Positions 1-9,279 of a DNA stretch of 32,580 nt are shown here, piece after piece (within the stretch, counting starts at the first letter, position 1; each line of letters starts with the position of its first letter). A program made the position numbers and the translations under genes. The notes under the pieces are model-generated. The model made no database searches. It had not been told where the DNA came from and was given only the letters and a program-made list of their open reading frames with translations. Source of the stretch: an uncultured Acidobacteriota bacterium (GTDB lineage: Bacteria > Acidobacteriota > Vicinamibacteria > Marinacidobacterales > SMYC01); assembly GCA_947259165.1 (NCBI GenBank), contig CAMYKY010000029.1, forward strand, positions 1 through 32,580, written 5' to 3'.

Positions 1-757
1 TGGCAGACACCCCCAAGTTGTCACTCTTGCGCAGGTAACTTCCGTAGACGATCAGCGCTCCCATCCCGAGACTCAACGAGAAGAACGCTTGGCCGAGCGC
101 CGCGTTCAACATACTGATGCTCAGTGCCTTGCTGAAATCCGGCCTCAAGTAGTAGGCGAGGCCTTCGGAAGCGCCCGGCAGCGTGAGCGCTCGAACCGCG
201 AGGATGAGAAGTAACAGAATCAACAGCGGCATCAGAGTCTTCGTGACCCGCTCGATGCCCGCTTGGACACCGCCGAGAATACATGCGGCAGTAACGAAGA
301 GGAATGCGAAGGTGAGGCCAACCGAAAGCGCCCCATTCGAGGTGAAGCTCGTGAAGAATGCGGTAATTTCATCGCCGGTCGCTCCGAGGCCGCCGACAGC
401 GGTGAAGTAGATATAGGCGACGGTCCAGCCCGCGATGACAGCGTAAAACGACAGGATGCCGACCCCGCACGCCACACCGAGCCCGCCGACGATCCACCAC
501 TTCGTACCCGGCGCAAATTTCTGAAAAGCGCCCACTGGACCCTTCTGTGATCCGCGACCGAGAATGAGCTCTGAGATGAAGATCGGAGCGCATACGAACA
601 AGACGCACAAAAGATAGACGAGCACGAACACCGCGCCGCCGCCCTGGCCGACCTGCGTCGGGAATCCCCAGATGTTGCCGAGCCCGACGGCCGAACCTGC
701 GGCAGCAAGAATAAAACCGAGTCGTGACCCCCACATGCCGCGTTCAGGTGTTGCCAT
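1..757 (-). CDS. Sodium-dependent transporter, NSS/SNF family (N-terminal part)
   Basis: The first 252 codons of a sodium:neurotransmitter-symporter-family permease; the C-terminus lies beyond the left edge. This family imports amino acids or related small molecules across the inner membrane with Na+. The translation begins MATPERGMWGSRLGF and then shows the hallmark TM1 sequence GSAVGLGNIWGFP, where the unwound helix binds Na+ and substrate. Further hydrophobic segments follow, and the TM6-like FFSLSLGMG lies near the edge. The ATG at 757 is chosen because an in-frame TAG lies two codons upstream (complement of 761-763). A GGAGG sits a few bases before the ATG. The first TM begins almost at once, as is usual for bacterial members. 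The substrate cannot be told from this part. Family assignment is firm. Confidence 0.9.
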   Translation of the reverse strand, partial: MATPERGMWGSRLGFILAAAGSAVGLGNIWGFPTQVGQGGGAVFVLVYLLCVLFVCAPIFISELILGRGSQKGPVGAFQKFAPGTKWWIVGGLGVACGVGILSFYAVIAGWTVAYIYFTAVGGLGATGDEITAFFTSFTSNGALSVGLTFAFLFVTAACILGGVQAGIERVTKTLMPLLILLLLILAVRALTLPGASEGLAYYLRPDFSKALSISMLNAALGQAFFSLSLGMGALIVYGSYLRKSDNLGVSA

Positions 758-800
758 ACGCTATGCCTCCGAGCCGTGGTCGCATCCGGGACCGCGGCGA

Positions 801-830
801 GCCCGCCGAAGCCGCAAGGCGAAGGCGGGC
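801..830. repeat. Palindromic hairpin element with tandem-GA internal loop
   Basis: The + strand folds into a symmetrical hairpin: 7-bp stem 801-807/824-830, an internal loop GAA/GAA, inner stem GCC/GGC and a GCAA tetraloop. It lies between the stop of the propeller gene (847) and the start of the NSS gene (757). It has the look of a REP-like dispersed palindrome. A role as terminator or mRNA stabiliser is possible, but no T-run follows on either strand. Confidence 0.55.
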
Positions 831-846
831 CCGACCTTGTTAGAAA

Positions 847-1656
847 TCATTGATCCAACTGAGAAACCTCACCTTTGACCGTAATCCGAAAAACCGCTCT
901 CGCATGCGCATCCGCAACGAGCAGATGCCCCTGCCGATCGACCGCCAGCCCCTGAGGACTCACCAGGGGATCCCCCTGAACTAGCGTCGAAACCGACCCG
1001 TCCGACGCCACTCGCCATATCGCTTTCGCGTACCCATCACTGACATAAAAGTTCCCGTCGGGATGGAGCACGACATCGTGAGGAAACTCGAACGGCATCG
1101 ACGAGGCCAAGGGTGTCGTACGGCCCGCTGCGACCCTCACCAGGTTGTCATCCGTGAGGACGACGATCGCTCCGTCCCCGTCGACGAGGACCGCGCGCGG
1201 TGACTTGATGTCGGCGAGCTCTTCGACCTCACCACTCGATTTCACCCGCCGCAGCGAGTGGCTGACACGGTCGACGACGAGCACGCTGCCGGAAGCCTCG
1301 ATAGCAATGCCCCACGGAGTGACGAATCGGCCATCGTCCTCGAGTGGGCTCACGCTACCGGCGGCGTCGATCCGGTACAGCTTCATCGTGGCCGGGTCGC
1401 TGGCGATGAAGCTTCCATTTGCGCCGGGCGCAATGTGCCGGATGCCGTAGAGCGCGGTTCGGGGTAGGCCCTCCCCTTGGGCGACGATCTCGACCCCGGA
1501 GGCAGTGAGTTTTACCAGCGCGTGGGCCTCGTGATCGGCGACAAATACCGCTCCTTGGGCGTCGACAGCGACATCCACGGGATAAAGCAGCTCGGCCGCA
1601 GGCGAGCTTGGGGCCTGGATCGAGGCAATGCAGAGCGCTAAGCCGAGGTATTTCAA
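847..1656 (-). CDS. Secreted NHL/SMP-30-like beta-propeller protein
   Basis: A 269-residue protein with an N-terminal signal peptide (MKYLGLALCIASIQA, cleavage probably near PAAE). The rest is a run of about six NHL-type blades. The recurring pattern is a Pxxvxxdxxgxvxvad core, for example PVDVAVDAQGAVFVADHEAH near residue 25 and PQGLAVDRQGHLLVADAHAR near the C-terminus. Such propellers bind ligands or act as lactonase/lyase-like periplasmic enzymes. No catalytic set is recognisable, so no activity is assigned. The start is a TTG at 1656; the upstream ribosome site is weak, so the start is less certain than the body. A well-formed sigma70-like promoter lies upstream at 1716-1744. The next gene in the same direction, the NSS transporter, follows after a palindromic element. 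Confidence 0.75.
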   Translation of the reverse strand: MKYLGLALCIASIQAPSSPAAELLYPVDVAVDAQGAVFVADHEAHALVKLTASGVEIVAQGEGLPRTALYGIRHIAPGANGSFIASDPATMKLYRIDAAGSVSPLEDDGRFVTPWGIAIEASGSVLVVDRVSHSLRRVKSSGEVEELADIKSPRAVLVDGDGAIVVLTDDNLVRVAAGRTTPLASSMPFEFPHDVVLHPDGNFYVSDGYAKAIWRVASDGSVSTLVQGDPLVSPQGLAVDRQGHLLVADAHARAVFRITVKGEVSQLDQ

Positions 1657-1715
1657 CGTGTTATCACCGATTGGCCGAAGCCGGGCTCCCCCGTTGCCGT
1701 CAGGCGAACCCGCAG

Positions 1716-1744
1716 ATTCTATGCGCGACGCTCCCGTAATTCAA
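1716..1744 (-). promoter_or_regulatory. Sigma70-type promoter for the propeller gene
   Basis: On the minus strand, TTGAAT (complement of 1739-1744) is followed after exactly 17 bases by TAGAAT (complement of 1716-1721). The transcript would start near 1709, about 50 bases before the TTG start at 1656. It is divergent from the pyrophosphatase promoter. Confidence 0.6.
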
Positions 1745-1779
1745 CGGAGTAAATAACTTCGGAGCGGAGCGGCGGTTTT

Positions 1780-1788
1780 TGTTAGAAT
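1780..1788 (+). promoter_or_regulatory. Extended -10 promoter of the pyrophosphatase gene
   Basis: TGTTAGAAT is a TGN-extended -10 (TAGAAT at 1783-1788) with no convincing -35 at normal spacing. The same nine bases occur on the minus strand at 11542-11550 upstream of a small membrane protein gene. Predicted leader of about 60 bases to the GTG at 1856. Confidence 0.45.
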
Positions 1789-1855
1789 CTCGGGCTTGTG
1801 CACGGGGTACAAAGCCCCGGATTGTCGTGCAACAAATTCCCCAGGAGGTCGCCCC

Positions 1856-3916
1856 GTGGAAAGCGTCATCTATTTGACGCCCGTGTTTGGTGTGGCTGCG
1901 CTTTTGTTCGCGTGGTACAAGGCTGGTTTTGTGGCCCGGCAGGATGCCGGGACCGATCGGATGAAGGAGATCGAAGGCTTCATCCGCGACGGTGCCATGG
2001 CGTTTTTGAGGCGCGAGTACTCGGTGCTCGCAATGTTCGCTGGTGCCGTTGCCGTGCTCCTCGTGCTCGCTTACTACTCGGCTGGCGCTGGGCTCATCGG
2101 ACTGTCTTTCGTAGTTGGAGCCGGAAGCTCCGCCCTCGCCGGGTACTTCGGAATGCGCGTGGCCACACGCGCGAACGTGAGGACCACGCATGCGGCGCGC
2201 GAGTCGCTTTCGAAAGCACTTGGCATCGCGTTTTCGGGCGGCTCGGTGATGGGCATGTCCGTCGTCGGTCTCGCGCTGCTCGGCTTGTCGGGTCTGTGGC
2301 TACTCTACACGGGCATGTACGGTACCGACGAAACGGTCATTCAAACCAAAGTGCTGCAGATTCTCTCGGGGTTTAGCCTGGGTGCATCATCAATCGCTTT
2401 GTTCGCGCGCGTCGGCGGTGGTATCTACACGAAGTCGGCGGACGTCGGCGCTGACCTCGTCGGCAAAGTCGAAGCCGGAATCCCCGAAGACGACCCGAGA
2501 AACCCCGCGGTGATCGCGGACAACGTGGGTGACAACGTAGGCGACGTCGCCGGGATGGGGGCTGACCTGTTCGAGTCCTACGTCGGCGCCATCATCGGCG
2601 GTATGGTGCTCGCGCTCGGATTTGTCGAGAGTCTCGAAGCCTCCGGCACGAGCGTGGCGAATCCGTTGAACTACGTGATTCTACCGCTCGTCCTCGCGGG
2701 TTTCGGAGTCGTGGCTTCGATTCTGGGAACGTTCGCGGTTCGGACCACCGAAGGCGGCAACCCGCAAGCCGCGTTGAACATGGGAACCATTGGCGCCGCG
2801 ATACTGATGTTGATCATTGCTTTTCCCGTCATCCGCTCGCTGACACCCGAGGCGTGGGTCGGAATCTACGTCTCGATGCTCATCGGTCTTGCGGTCGGAA
2901 CCGCGATCGGCTTCATCACCGAGCACTACACGTCGGAGGCGAAGAAGCCCGCTCGTGAAGTCGCTGCGGCATCTCAGACCGGAGCTGCCACCAATATCAT
3001 TGCCGGTTTGGCGCTGGGCATGAAATCGACGGCATGGCCTCTGGTCCTCATCGCAGGCGCAATCGTCGCGACGTATTCCTTCGCCGGACTCTACGGCATC
3101 GCTCTGGCCGGGCTCGGAATGCTCGCGACCGTCGGCATCCAGCTCGCGGTCGACGCCTACGGACCGATTGCTGACAACGCCGGCGGCATCGCCGAAATGG
3201 CGCAGCTTCCGAAAGAAGTGCGTGAACGTACCGACAAGCTCGATGCGGTGGGAAACACCACCGCCGCTATCGGCAAGGGATTCGCGATTGGATCGGCCGC
3301 TCTCGCAGCGATGGCGTTGATGTCCGCATTCCAGCAGACTGCAGGGCTCACGGCAGCGTCTTTGTCGTTGGCGGAGCCGATCGTGCTCGCTGGGATCTTG
3401 ATCGGTGCGATGGTGCCATTTTTATTCTCGTCGATGGCCATGAAGGCTGTCGGCGAGGCGGCGTTCGCGATGATCGAAGAAGTCCGCCGACAGTTCAAAG
3501 AGATCCCAGGACTGCTCGAGGGCAAAGAGGGTGTGGTCGCTGACAACGCCAAGTGCGTCGATATCGCGACCGCGGCAGCGTTGAAGAAGATGGTGGCTCC
3601 GGGGTTGTTGGCCGTGCTCATTCCGGTCGCTGCCGGTTTTGCCGACAAGTACTTCCTCGGCGGCCTCCTGGTGGGTTCCTTGGCCTCCGGCGTCCTGATG
3701 GCCATCTTCATGGCGAATGCTGGCGGAGCCTGGGACAACGCCAAGAAGTACGTCGAAGCCGGCAATTACGGCGGTAAAGGTAGCGATGCCCACCACGCCG
3801 CCGTCGTCGGCGACACCGTAGGCGACCCGTTCAAAGACACTGCCGGTCCGGCATTGAACATCCTCATCAAGTTGATGTCGGTGGTTGCGCTCGTGATCGC
3901 ACCTCTAATTGCGTAG
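1856..3916 (+). CDS. hppA: Membrane-bound K+-dependent cation-pumping pyrophosphatase
   Basis: A 686-residue integral membrane pyrophosphatase that couples PPi hydrolysis to H+ or Na+ export. The catalytic block [20 protein letters not shown] is present, followed by [20 protein letters not shown] and ADLFESYVG. These supply the Asp/Lys ligands of Mg-PPi and the gate Glu. A second conserved Asp cluster ([18 protein letters not shown]) is near the C-terminus. The sequence [19 protein letters not shown] carries Ala rather than Lys after NTT, the mark of K+-dependent enzymes. The FESYVG form of the gate region is commoner in Na+-pumping clades, so Na+ transport is possible but unproven. The start is the GTG at 1856, because AGGAGGT at 1843-1849 sits 6 bases before it; an upstream ATG at 1796 lacks such a site. 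Converges on ppk2. Confidence 0.95.
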   Translation: MESVIYLTPVFGVAALLFAWYKAGFVARQDAGTDRMKEIEGFIRDGAMAFLRREYSVLAMFAGAVAVLLVLAYYSAGAGLIGLSFVVGAGSSALAGYFGMRVATRANVRTTHAARESLSKALGIAFSGGSVMGMSVVGLALLGLSGLWLLYTGMYGTDETVIQTKVLQILSGFSLGASSIALFARVGGGIYTKSADVGADLVGKVEAGIPEDDPRNPAVIADNVGDNVGDVAGMGADLFESYVGAIIGGMVLALGFVESLEASGTSVANPLNYVILPLVLAGFGVVASILGTFAVRTTEGGNPQAALNMGTIGAAILMLIIAFPVIRSLTPEAWVGIYVSMLIGLAVGTAIGFITEHYTSEAKKPAREVAAASQTGAATNIIAGLALGMKSTAWPLVLIAGAIVATYSFAGLYGIALAGLGMLATVGIQLAVDAYGPIADNAGGIAEMAQLPKEVRERTDKLDAVGNTTAAIGKGFAIGSAALAAMALMSAFQQTAGLTAASLSLAEPIVLAGILIGAMVPFLFSSMAMKAVGEAAFAMIEEVRRQFKEIPGLLEGKEGVVADNAKCVDIATAAALKKMVAPGLLAVLIPVAAGFADKYFLGGLLVGSLASGVLMAIFMANAGGAWDNAKKYVEAGNYGGKGSDAHHAAVVGDTVGDPFKDTAGPALNILIKLMSVVALVIAPLIA

Positions 3917-3936
3917 GTCAACGCGACTCCCCCTCT

Positions 3937-3960
3937 CCCGATGGCGCCAACCCCGTCGGG
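3937..3960. terminator. Hairpin between convergent hppA and ppk2
   Basis: An 8-bp stem, 3937-3944 with 3953-3960 (one G-T pair), closes an 8-base loop between the two converging stop codons. It could end transcription from both sides. No long T-run follows, so intrinsic termination is uncertain. Confidence 0.45.
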
Positions 3961-4005
3961 TGAGGAGGCGCGGCTGTAAAACCGTGTTCGCGAAACTGGC
4001 ACTAG

Positions 4006-4842
4006 TTAGAACAGCTCGGGCACGAAGGTTTGGTCGGTAATCGGCGGCCTCACGTAGCCGATATTCGTCTGCCTCTCCGGCAACTTCAGCTTAGGGTCTT
4101 TGAGCTCATCGTAGGGAATCAAGCTCAGCAAATGGGCAATGACGTTGAGCCGGGCCCGCTTCTTCTCGTCGCCTTCCACAACGTACCAAGGCGCTTGCTT
4201 GATATCGGTATGGTTGAACATCTCGTCCTTGGCCTTCGAGTACTCGACCCATTTCTCCCTCGATTCCAGATCGATATCGCTGATCTTCCAGCGGCGGAGA
4301 GGATCGTTGATGCGTTGCTTGAACCGTCGCTCCTGCTCCGCGTCGCTTACGGAGAACCAGTACTTGATCACCTTGATGCCCGAGCGAACCAGCATGCGCT
4401 CGAATTCCGGACAAGATCTCAGAAACTCCTGGTGTTCCTCGTCCGTGCAAAACCCCATCACCCGTTCCACACCGGCGCGGTTGTACCAGCTCCGGTCGAA
4501 AAGCACCATCTCACCGGCTGAAGGTAGATGGGCGACGTATCGTTGGAAGTACCACTGGTTCTTCTCTCGCTCCGTCGGCGTGCTCAACGCAACGACGCGA
4601 CAGACGCGCGGGTTCAGGCTCTGGGTAATGCGCTTGATGGCACCGCCCTTGCCAGCCGCGTCACGTCCTTCGAAGATGATGACGACCTTGAGCCCCTGGT
4701 CGTGGATCCATCTCTGAAGCTTGACCAGCTCGACCTGGAACTTGCCAAGGGCCTTGTCGTAGTCGCCGTTGCGCAGCTTCTCGCGTTTGACGTTCTCGGA
4801 GATCCCGGGTGCATTCTTGCGTTGCGAATCATTCTTTGCCAT
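4006..4842 (-). CDS. ppk2: Polyphosphate kinase 2 (PPK2)
   Basis: A 278-residue single-domain PPK2, which transfers phosphate between polyphosphate and nucleotides in the cytoplasm. The Walker A region is EGRDAAGKGG (residues 58-67, catalytic Lys65). Walker B is FDRSWYNRAGVERVMGFC from residue 115. The lid region around NDPLRRWKISDIDLES supplies the basic residues, and WYVVEGDEKKRARLNV is the usual C-terminal signature. Length and motifs fit a one-domain PPK2; whether it prefers nucleoside di- or monophosphate cannot be told here. ATG start at 4842. Its neighbour across the hairpin is a PPi-driven ion pump, so the two together handle inorganic phosphate energy stores, although they converge rather than form an operon. 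Confidence 0.93.
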   Translation of the reverse strand: MAKNDSQRKNAPGISENVKREKLRNGDYDKALGKFQVELVKLQRWIHDQGLKVVIIFEGRDAAGKGGAIKRITQSLNPRVCRVVALSTPTEREKNQWYFQRYVAHLPSAGEMVLFDRSWYNRAGVERVMGFCTDEEHQEFLRSCPEFERMLVRSGIKVIKYWFSVSDAEQERRFKQRINDPLRRWKISDIDLESREKWVEYSKAKDEMFNHTDIKQAPWYVVEGDEKKRARLNVIAHLLSLIPYDELKDPKLKLPERQTNIGYVRPPITDQTFVPELF

Positions 4843-5057
4843 GGGTTCCTCGACTCCGAAGTGACAGAAGATGCCCCGGAGCTTCTTTTTTAGATGATAA
4901 GCGTCGACGAGGACGACAACAAATGCGTCCTCGCCAATACGCGTGAGGGAGAAATTCGAACCGCGCTCTGAACGAGCAGGGACGCGTCTCGTCGAAACGC
5001 CCGGCCGTCGACTCTGGTATCCTCTTCGGTCGACGATGACAAAACGAGGGAGGGCTA

Positions 5058-7724
5058 GTGAACTGCCCAGCGTGCTCGAGTCCGAACGCTGAGACGAGCC
5101 GTTTTTGCGCCGTGTGCGGCGTTGCGCTCGTCGAGTCCTCGTTCGAGCCGACCCGCGAGCTTCCTCTCGACCGCGCCGCGGCGCGCCGCGGCGTTGATGC
5201 CACCCACGGACGGTTCAGCCCAGGCACTATTCTGTCGAGCCGGTACCGCGTCATCGAGCGCGTCGGTCAAGGCGGTATGGGCGAGGTCTACCGTGCTGAC
5301 GATCTCACGCTCGATCAACCGGTCGCTTTGAAATTCCTTCCCGAGGATCTTTCGAGAAATCAGAAGGCACTCGAAAGATTCCGAAGCGAAGTACGTACCG
5401 CACGGCAGATCTCCCATCCCAACCTTTGTCGCGTCTACGACATCGGCGAAGCCGAGGGCTTGCAGTTCCTATCGATGGAGTACATCCAAGGGGAAGATCT
5501 GCGCTCGCTGTTGCGTCGCATTGGCCGGCTTCCGGAGGACAAAGCGGTCGAGATCGCGGCACAGTTAGCCTCAGGGCTCGCGGCCGCGCATGACAGGGGA
5601 GTCCTTCATCGGGACTTGAAGCCCGCGAATGTGATGATCGATGAACGTGGACAGGCTCGCATCACCGATTTCGGTCTGGCGGCGGCGGCCGGCACCGTCG
5701 AGAGCAGCGATATCCGGAGTGGCACCCCTGCCTACATGGCGCCTGAGCAGTGGGCCGGTGAAGAAGTTACCGAGCGGAGCGATATTTTCAGTCTCGGTCT
5801 CGTGCTCTACGAGCTTTTCACGGGGCAACGAGCCTACGACGACCCAACCGAGGACGAGCTCACACCACCCTCGAGCATTGTTTCGAACTTGGATCCGGCC
5901 TTGGAGAAGCTCATCTTGCAGTGTCTTTCGAAGGAGCCGGCGCGCCGCCCGCAATCAGCGGCGGCCGTTCGCGCGGCGATTCCCGGACGCGACCAGCTTG
6001 CCGTGGCGGTGGCGCGCGGAGAGACCCCGGCGCCCGCACTTGTCGCCGAAGCCGGAGACTACGCCGGCCTGGCGCCCGCCATCGCTTGGACGTGCCTTGT
6101 CGCCGTCGTCGTGGGGCTCGCGGGAACCGTCTGGCTACTTGGGCAGTCGAGGCTCGCCCAGATCGTCCCCCTGCCCAAATCTCCCGAAGTTTTGATCGCG
6201 GATGCCCAGGAAATTCTGGGAGCTTTAGGTTACCCGACGCCGCGGCGGGATCGCACCTTCGGTTTCACTCGAGACACGACGTACATCGACGAGCTCATGA
6301 AAGTTGAGCGCTCCGACGATTGGTGGGGCCTTCTCGCTCGAGGGGAGCCGAGCGTCATACGGTTCTGGTACCGAGAGAGTCCCAGCTACCTCGTGCCCCA
6401 TCGCATCACCGAGTTCTTTCCCGTGGAGCACGATCCGCCGCTCTCGTTTCCGGGCATGGTGAACGTCCAGCTCGACACGCAAGGGCGACTGCGGGGATTG
6501 CAAGCGGCGCCTCCCAAGCACGATGATTCGTCACCCGTAGCAGAGGACGTCGACTGGGCGCCGCTGTTCACGGCGGCGGGTCTCGAGCCCGGTGCCTTCA
6601 CCCGCGTCGAGCCTGCGTGGCTCCCCCCGAGCTATGCCGATCACCGAGCCGCTTGGGAAGGCGTCTACCCGGATGCTCCCGAGATTTCGATCCGGATCGA
6701 GGCGGCCACTTACCGAGGGCGCGCCGTCGCGTTTCGCATCGTCGAGCCGTGGTCGGAGCCGGCCGAATCCGCCGACAGTGGGTGGGTACTCGCGACGGAT
6801 GCGGTGCCTTCCGCATCGGAGCGCCTAGCTTTCAATGGTTTCTATCTGTTACTCATTCTCACCCTCACCCTTCTAGCTCGGCGCAACTTGAAGCTCGGCC
6901 GAGGCGACCGCAAGCTCGCCTTTCGGCTGGCGTCGATTCTTGCCGGCATGATGATGCTGCACTGGCTGTTGGCCGCGCATCACGTTCCGGAGAGCACCCA
7001 GCTGCAGATCTTTTTCGGTGGTCTCTATCGCAGCTCCTTCGTGTTCGCGTTGGCCGGGCTCATGTATCTCGCGATCGAGCCGTACGCGAGAAAGCTCTGG
7101 CCCCATGCGCTCATCTCGTGGGTTCGACTACTGAACGGCCGCTTCCGCGACCCCATCGTTGGACGGGACGTCCTGGTGGGCTGCGTCTGGGGGATCGGGA
7201 TCGGGTTCATGAACAAGGCGGCCAAGATGGGATCGCTTTGGTGGGGTGGCGTTCCGTCACGCCCGGACCTTCCTGCTCACCCGGCAGAGCTCCTCGCCTT
7301 GCGCGGTGTGAGGGAGTCGGTGGCTGAGCTCATTCAGGTCCAAGTCAACATCGCGATCCTTGTTCTCTATCTTCTCGTCGCACTATTGCTCCTGCGGTTG
7401 ATTTTTCGCAAAACGTGGATCGCCGTGGCCATTTGGTGGTCGCTTTACGTGTTTGTCTTCGCCCCCGGATATGGCTTCTTGGCAATGGCGATAGCGGCCG
7501 CGGCGTGGCACATCGTCTTCTTCCGCTTCGGATTGCTCCCAATTCTGGTAGGTACCGTGTGCACGGACTTGCTGGTCGGCTTCCCGCTCACGACCAACCT
7601 GTCGGCATGGTACGCGCACGCCACGATGCTTATCTCCGTTTTCTGTCTCGCACTCACGATCTACGGGTTCAAGGTCTCGCTCGCGGGTCGACCGGCGTTC
7701 AAGGATCTGCTGGCCGAGGGGTAA
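5058..7724 (+). CDS. Zinc-ribbon Ser/Thr protein kinase with multi-TM C-terminal domain
   Basis: An 888-residue Hanks-type kinase. Residues 3-20 form a zinc ribbon (CPAC...CAVC). The kinase domain spans about 63-310: glycine loop GQGGMGEVY at 70-78, Lys92 in ALKF, HRDLKPAN with Asp186, DFG at 204-206 and APEQW. All catalytic residues are intact. A TM helix at about 340-362 leads into a roughly 240-residue region without recognisable motifs, probably outside the membrane. It is followed from about residue 595 by seven or so hydrophobic helices to the C-terminus. The GTG start at 5058 follows a purine-rich GAGGGAGGG with 4-5 bases between. The C-terminal membrane half suggests a receptor or channel-like sensor, but I do not recognise its family. 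The last 26 bases overlap the converging PQQ-propeller gene. Confidence 0.9.
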   Translation: MNCPACSSPNAETSRFCAVCGVALVESSFEPTRELPLDRAAARRGVDATHGRFSPGTILSSRYRVIERVGQGGMGEVYRADDLTLDQPVALKFLPEDLSRNQKALERFRSEVRTARQISHPNLCRVYDIGEAEGLQFLSMEYIQGEDLRSLLRRIGRLPEDKAVEIAAQLASGLAAAHDRGVLHRDLKPANVMIDERGQARITDFGLAAAAGTVESSDIRSGTPAYMAPEQWAGEEVTERSDIFSLGLVLYELFTGQRAYDDPTEDELTPPSSIVSNLDPALEKLILQCLSKEPARRPQSAAAVRAAIPGRDQLAVAVARGETPAPALVAEAGDYAGLAPAIAWTCLVAVVVGLAGTVWLLGQSRLAQIVPLPKSPEVLIADAQEILGALGYPTPRRDRTFGFTRDTTYIDELMKVERSDDWWGLLARGEPSVIRFWYRESPSYLVPHRITEFFPVEHDPPLSFPGMVNVQLDTQGRLRGLQAAPPKHDDSSPVAEDVDWAPLFTAAGLEPGAFTRVEPAWLPPSYADHRAAWEGVYPDAPEISIRIEAATYRGRAVAFRIVEPWSEPAESADSGWVLATDAVPSASERLAFNGFYLLLILTLTLLARRNLKLGRGDRKLAFRLASILAGMMMLHWLLAAHHVPESTQLQIFFGGLYRSSFVFALAGLMYLAIEPYARKLWPHALISWVRLLNGRFRDPIVGRDVLVGCVWGIGIGFMNKAAKMGSLWWGGVPSRPDLPAHPAELLALRGVRESVAELIQVQVNIAILVLYLLVALLLLRLIFRKTWIAVAIWWSLYVFVFAPGYGFLAMAIAAAAWHIVFFRFGLLPILVGTVCTDLLVGFPLTTNLSAWYAHATMLISVFCLALTIYGFKVSLAGRPAFKDLLAEG

Positions 7725-9129
7725 GCTCTGCAAAACTGTACATCGCTTTTCGAGTACGAATGTAGATCCGCCCGTCACCGATAGCGGGGGTAGCGTAGCA
7801 GTCCTCACCGAGGTCGCTCACAGCGAGAATCTTCCATGGGCGAGAGGCTTCGAGTACGGTGACTTTTCCCGCCTCGCTCACCATGTAGATCTTGCCGTCG
7901 GCTGCGACGAGCGATGCGTAGTAATCGTCCATCGCTTCACTGGTCCGACCCACTTGCAGCTCTTCACCGGTCGAGGGCTCGATAGCCGCGATGATCCCGC
8001 CATTCTTGACCGTGTATAGAACTCCCCTATAGAGCACGGGAGCGGGAACATTGGGAACAGCTTTCTTCCTCCGCCACAGGACATCTGCCTCGGTGAGCAG
8101 GCCTCGTCCACCGAGTTGAACTGCTACGAGTCCGTAGTTGGAGACACTGAAATCACGGACGTTGTTGTACTCGTGTGGGTCGACGAATCCGTCCTTGTCG
8201 AGGTCCAAGAACCCGAAATGCTCCGACGCCACGGGGTGCTCCCGTACTTCCGCGCTCACGAGGCGTCCGTCGCCATCATCGTCGTACTTTTCGAGAAACT
8301 GCGCATGCGGTGGCCACGGTGAAGTATCGTTTCCGACGCCGTACGCAAACAGGGTGCTTCCATCAATCGTCGGCACGCCAAAAGCACCGGGGGCGGTTCC
8401 GCTCATCGACCACAGTTGCTCTCCGGTTTCGACAGAGTACGCATCTAACCACGAGCGCCCCACGACGATTAACTGGTGCGGTCCTGTTTCGGGGGCATAG
8501 ACGGAAGGAGTGGACCAACCCTCCCATCTGTCCGGCCGCTCGGTCCTCCATCGGAGCGTTCCATCATGCTTGTTCACCGCGATCAGGAAAGAATCACCCT
8601 GCTGGTCGCAGTTCAGCACAAGCGTGTCGCCGACCAAAATCGGAGATGACCCCATGCCGTAGAAACTGTTGAACGGGCCGAGGGGCAGCCTCCAGCGTTC
8701 GGTTCCGTCCCATCCATAAGAAACGATCCCAAGATCGGGAAAGAAGACGAAGACATGCTCGCCGTCGCTTACGGGACTCGGGGAGGCACGATCGTTGCCG
8801 CGGTAGACTTCGCCGCCCCGTTCTCGCGTGATCTCCCGCTGCCATATCACCGCGCCGGTACTGCCGTCGATGCTGAGAGTAAGAAGCTTGTCTCCTTCGC
8901 TGGCCGTCAGAAATACCCGACCTCCGGACATGATGGGAGAGGAGCGTGAAAACGGGACGGCCGTCCTCCACACGAAGTTGCGCTGAGGACCAAACTCGAC
9001 CGGCAAACCCACGGCCTCGGAAACGCCCGACCCATTGGGGCCGCGGAAGCGGGACCAACTGGCGGTGTCTTCGGCCTGGGCGGAAGCACACACGAAGACC
9101 GAGGCCAGCGTCGCGACGGCTCGTCTCAT
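7699..9129 (-). CDS. Secreted PQQ-type beta-propeller with two EF-hands
   Basis: A 476-residue exported protein. The start is the ATG at 9129, preceded by AAGGAGGG, and gives a clear signal peptide MRRAVATLASVFVCASAQA; a longer frame reaching 9237 lacks this. Blades of the PQQ/YVTN type recur (DGSTGAVIWQRE, KHDGTLRWRTE, SVETGEQLWSM, PSTGEELQVG). At residues 283-294 and 309-320 (bases 8170-8283) two perfect EF-hand loops interrupt the propeller. They begin DDDGDG and DLDKDG and both end in Glu at position 12. Calcium binding and extracytoplasmic location follow from this. PQQ-dependent dehydrogenase residues are not evident, so it is probably a structural or binding propeller of the outer-membrane-assembly or planctomycete/acidobacterial kind. 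It converges with and slightly overlaps the kinase gene. Confidence 0.85.
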   Translation of the reverse strand: MRRAVATLASVFVCASAQAEDTASWSRFRGPNGSGVSEAVGLPVEFGPQRNFVWRTAVPFSRSSPIMSGGRVFLTASEGDKLLTLSIDGSTGAVIWQREITRERGGEVYRGNDRASPSPVSDGEHVFVFFPDLGIVSYGWDGTERWRLPLGPFNSFYGMGSSPILVGDTLVLNCDQQGDSFLIAVNKHDGTLRWRTERPDRWEGWSTPSVYAPETGPHQLIVVGRSWLDAYSVETGEQLWSMSGTAPGAFGVPTIDGSTLFAYGVGNDTSPWPPHAQFLEKYDDDGDGRLVSAEVREHPVASEHFGFLDLDKDGFVDPHEYNNVRDFSVSNYGLVAVQLGGRGLLTEADVLWRRKKAVPNVPAPVLYRGVLYTVKNGGIIAAIEPSTGEELQVGRTSEAMDDYYASLVAADGKIYMVSEAGKVTVLEASRPWKILAVSDLGEDCYATPAIGDGRIYIRTRKAMYSFAELTPRPADP

Positions 9130-9279
9130 GAGCCCTCCTTCGTTTCGGCGTTGTGACTGCGATGAGAAGTGTACCTCAAACGTATCGGTCGTTCGACTCA
9201 GTGCTGAACGAGCTGGCGATCGTAATCGCCGTCTCATAGCATTAGAATCCTCCGAGTTGACCTTCTTCGATTTCTCGAA

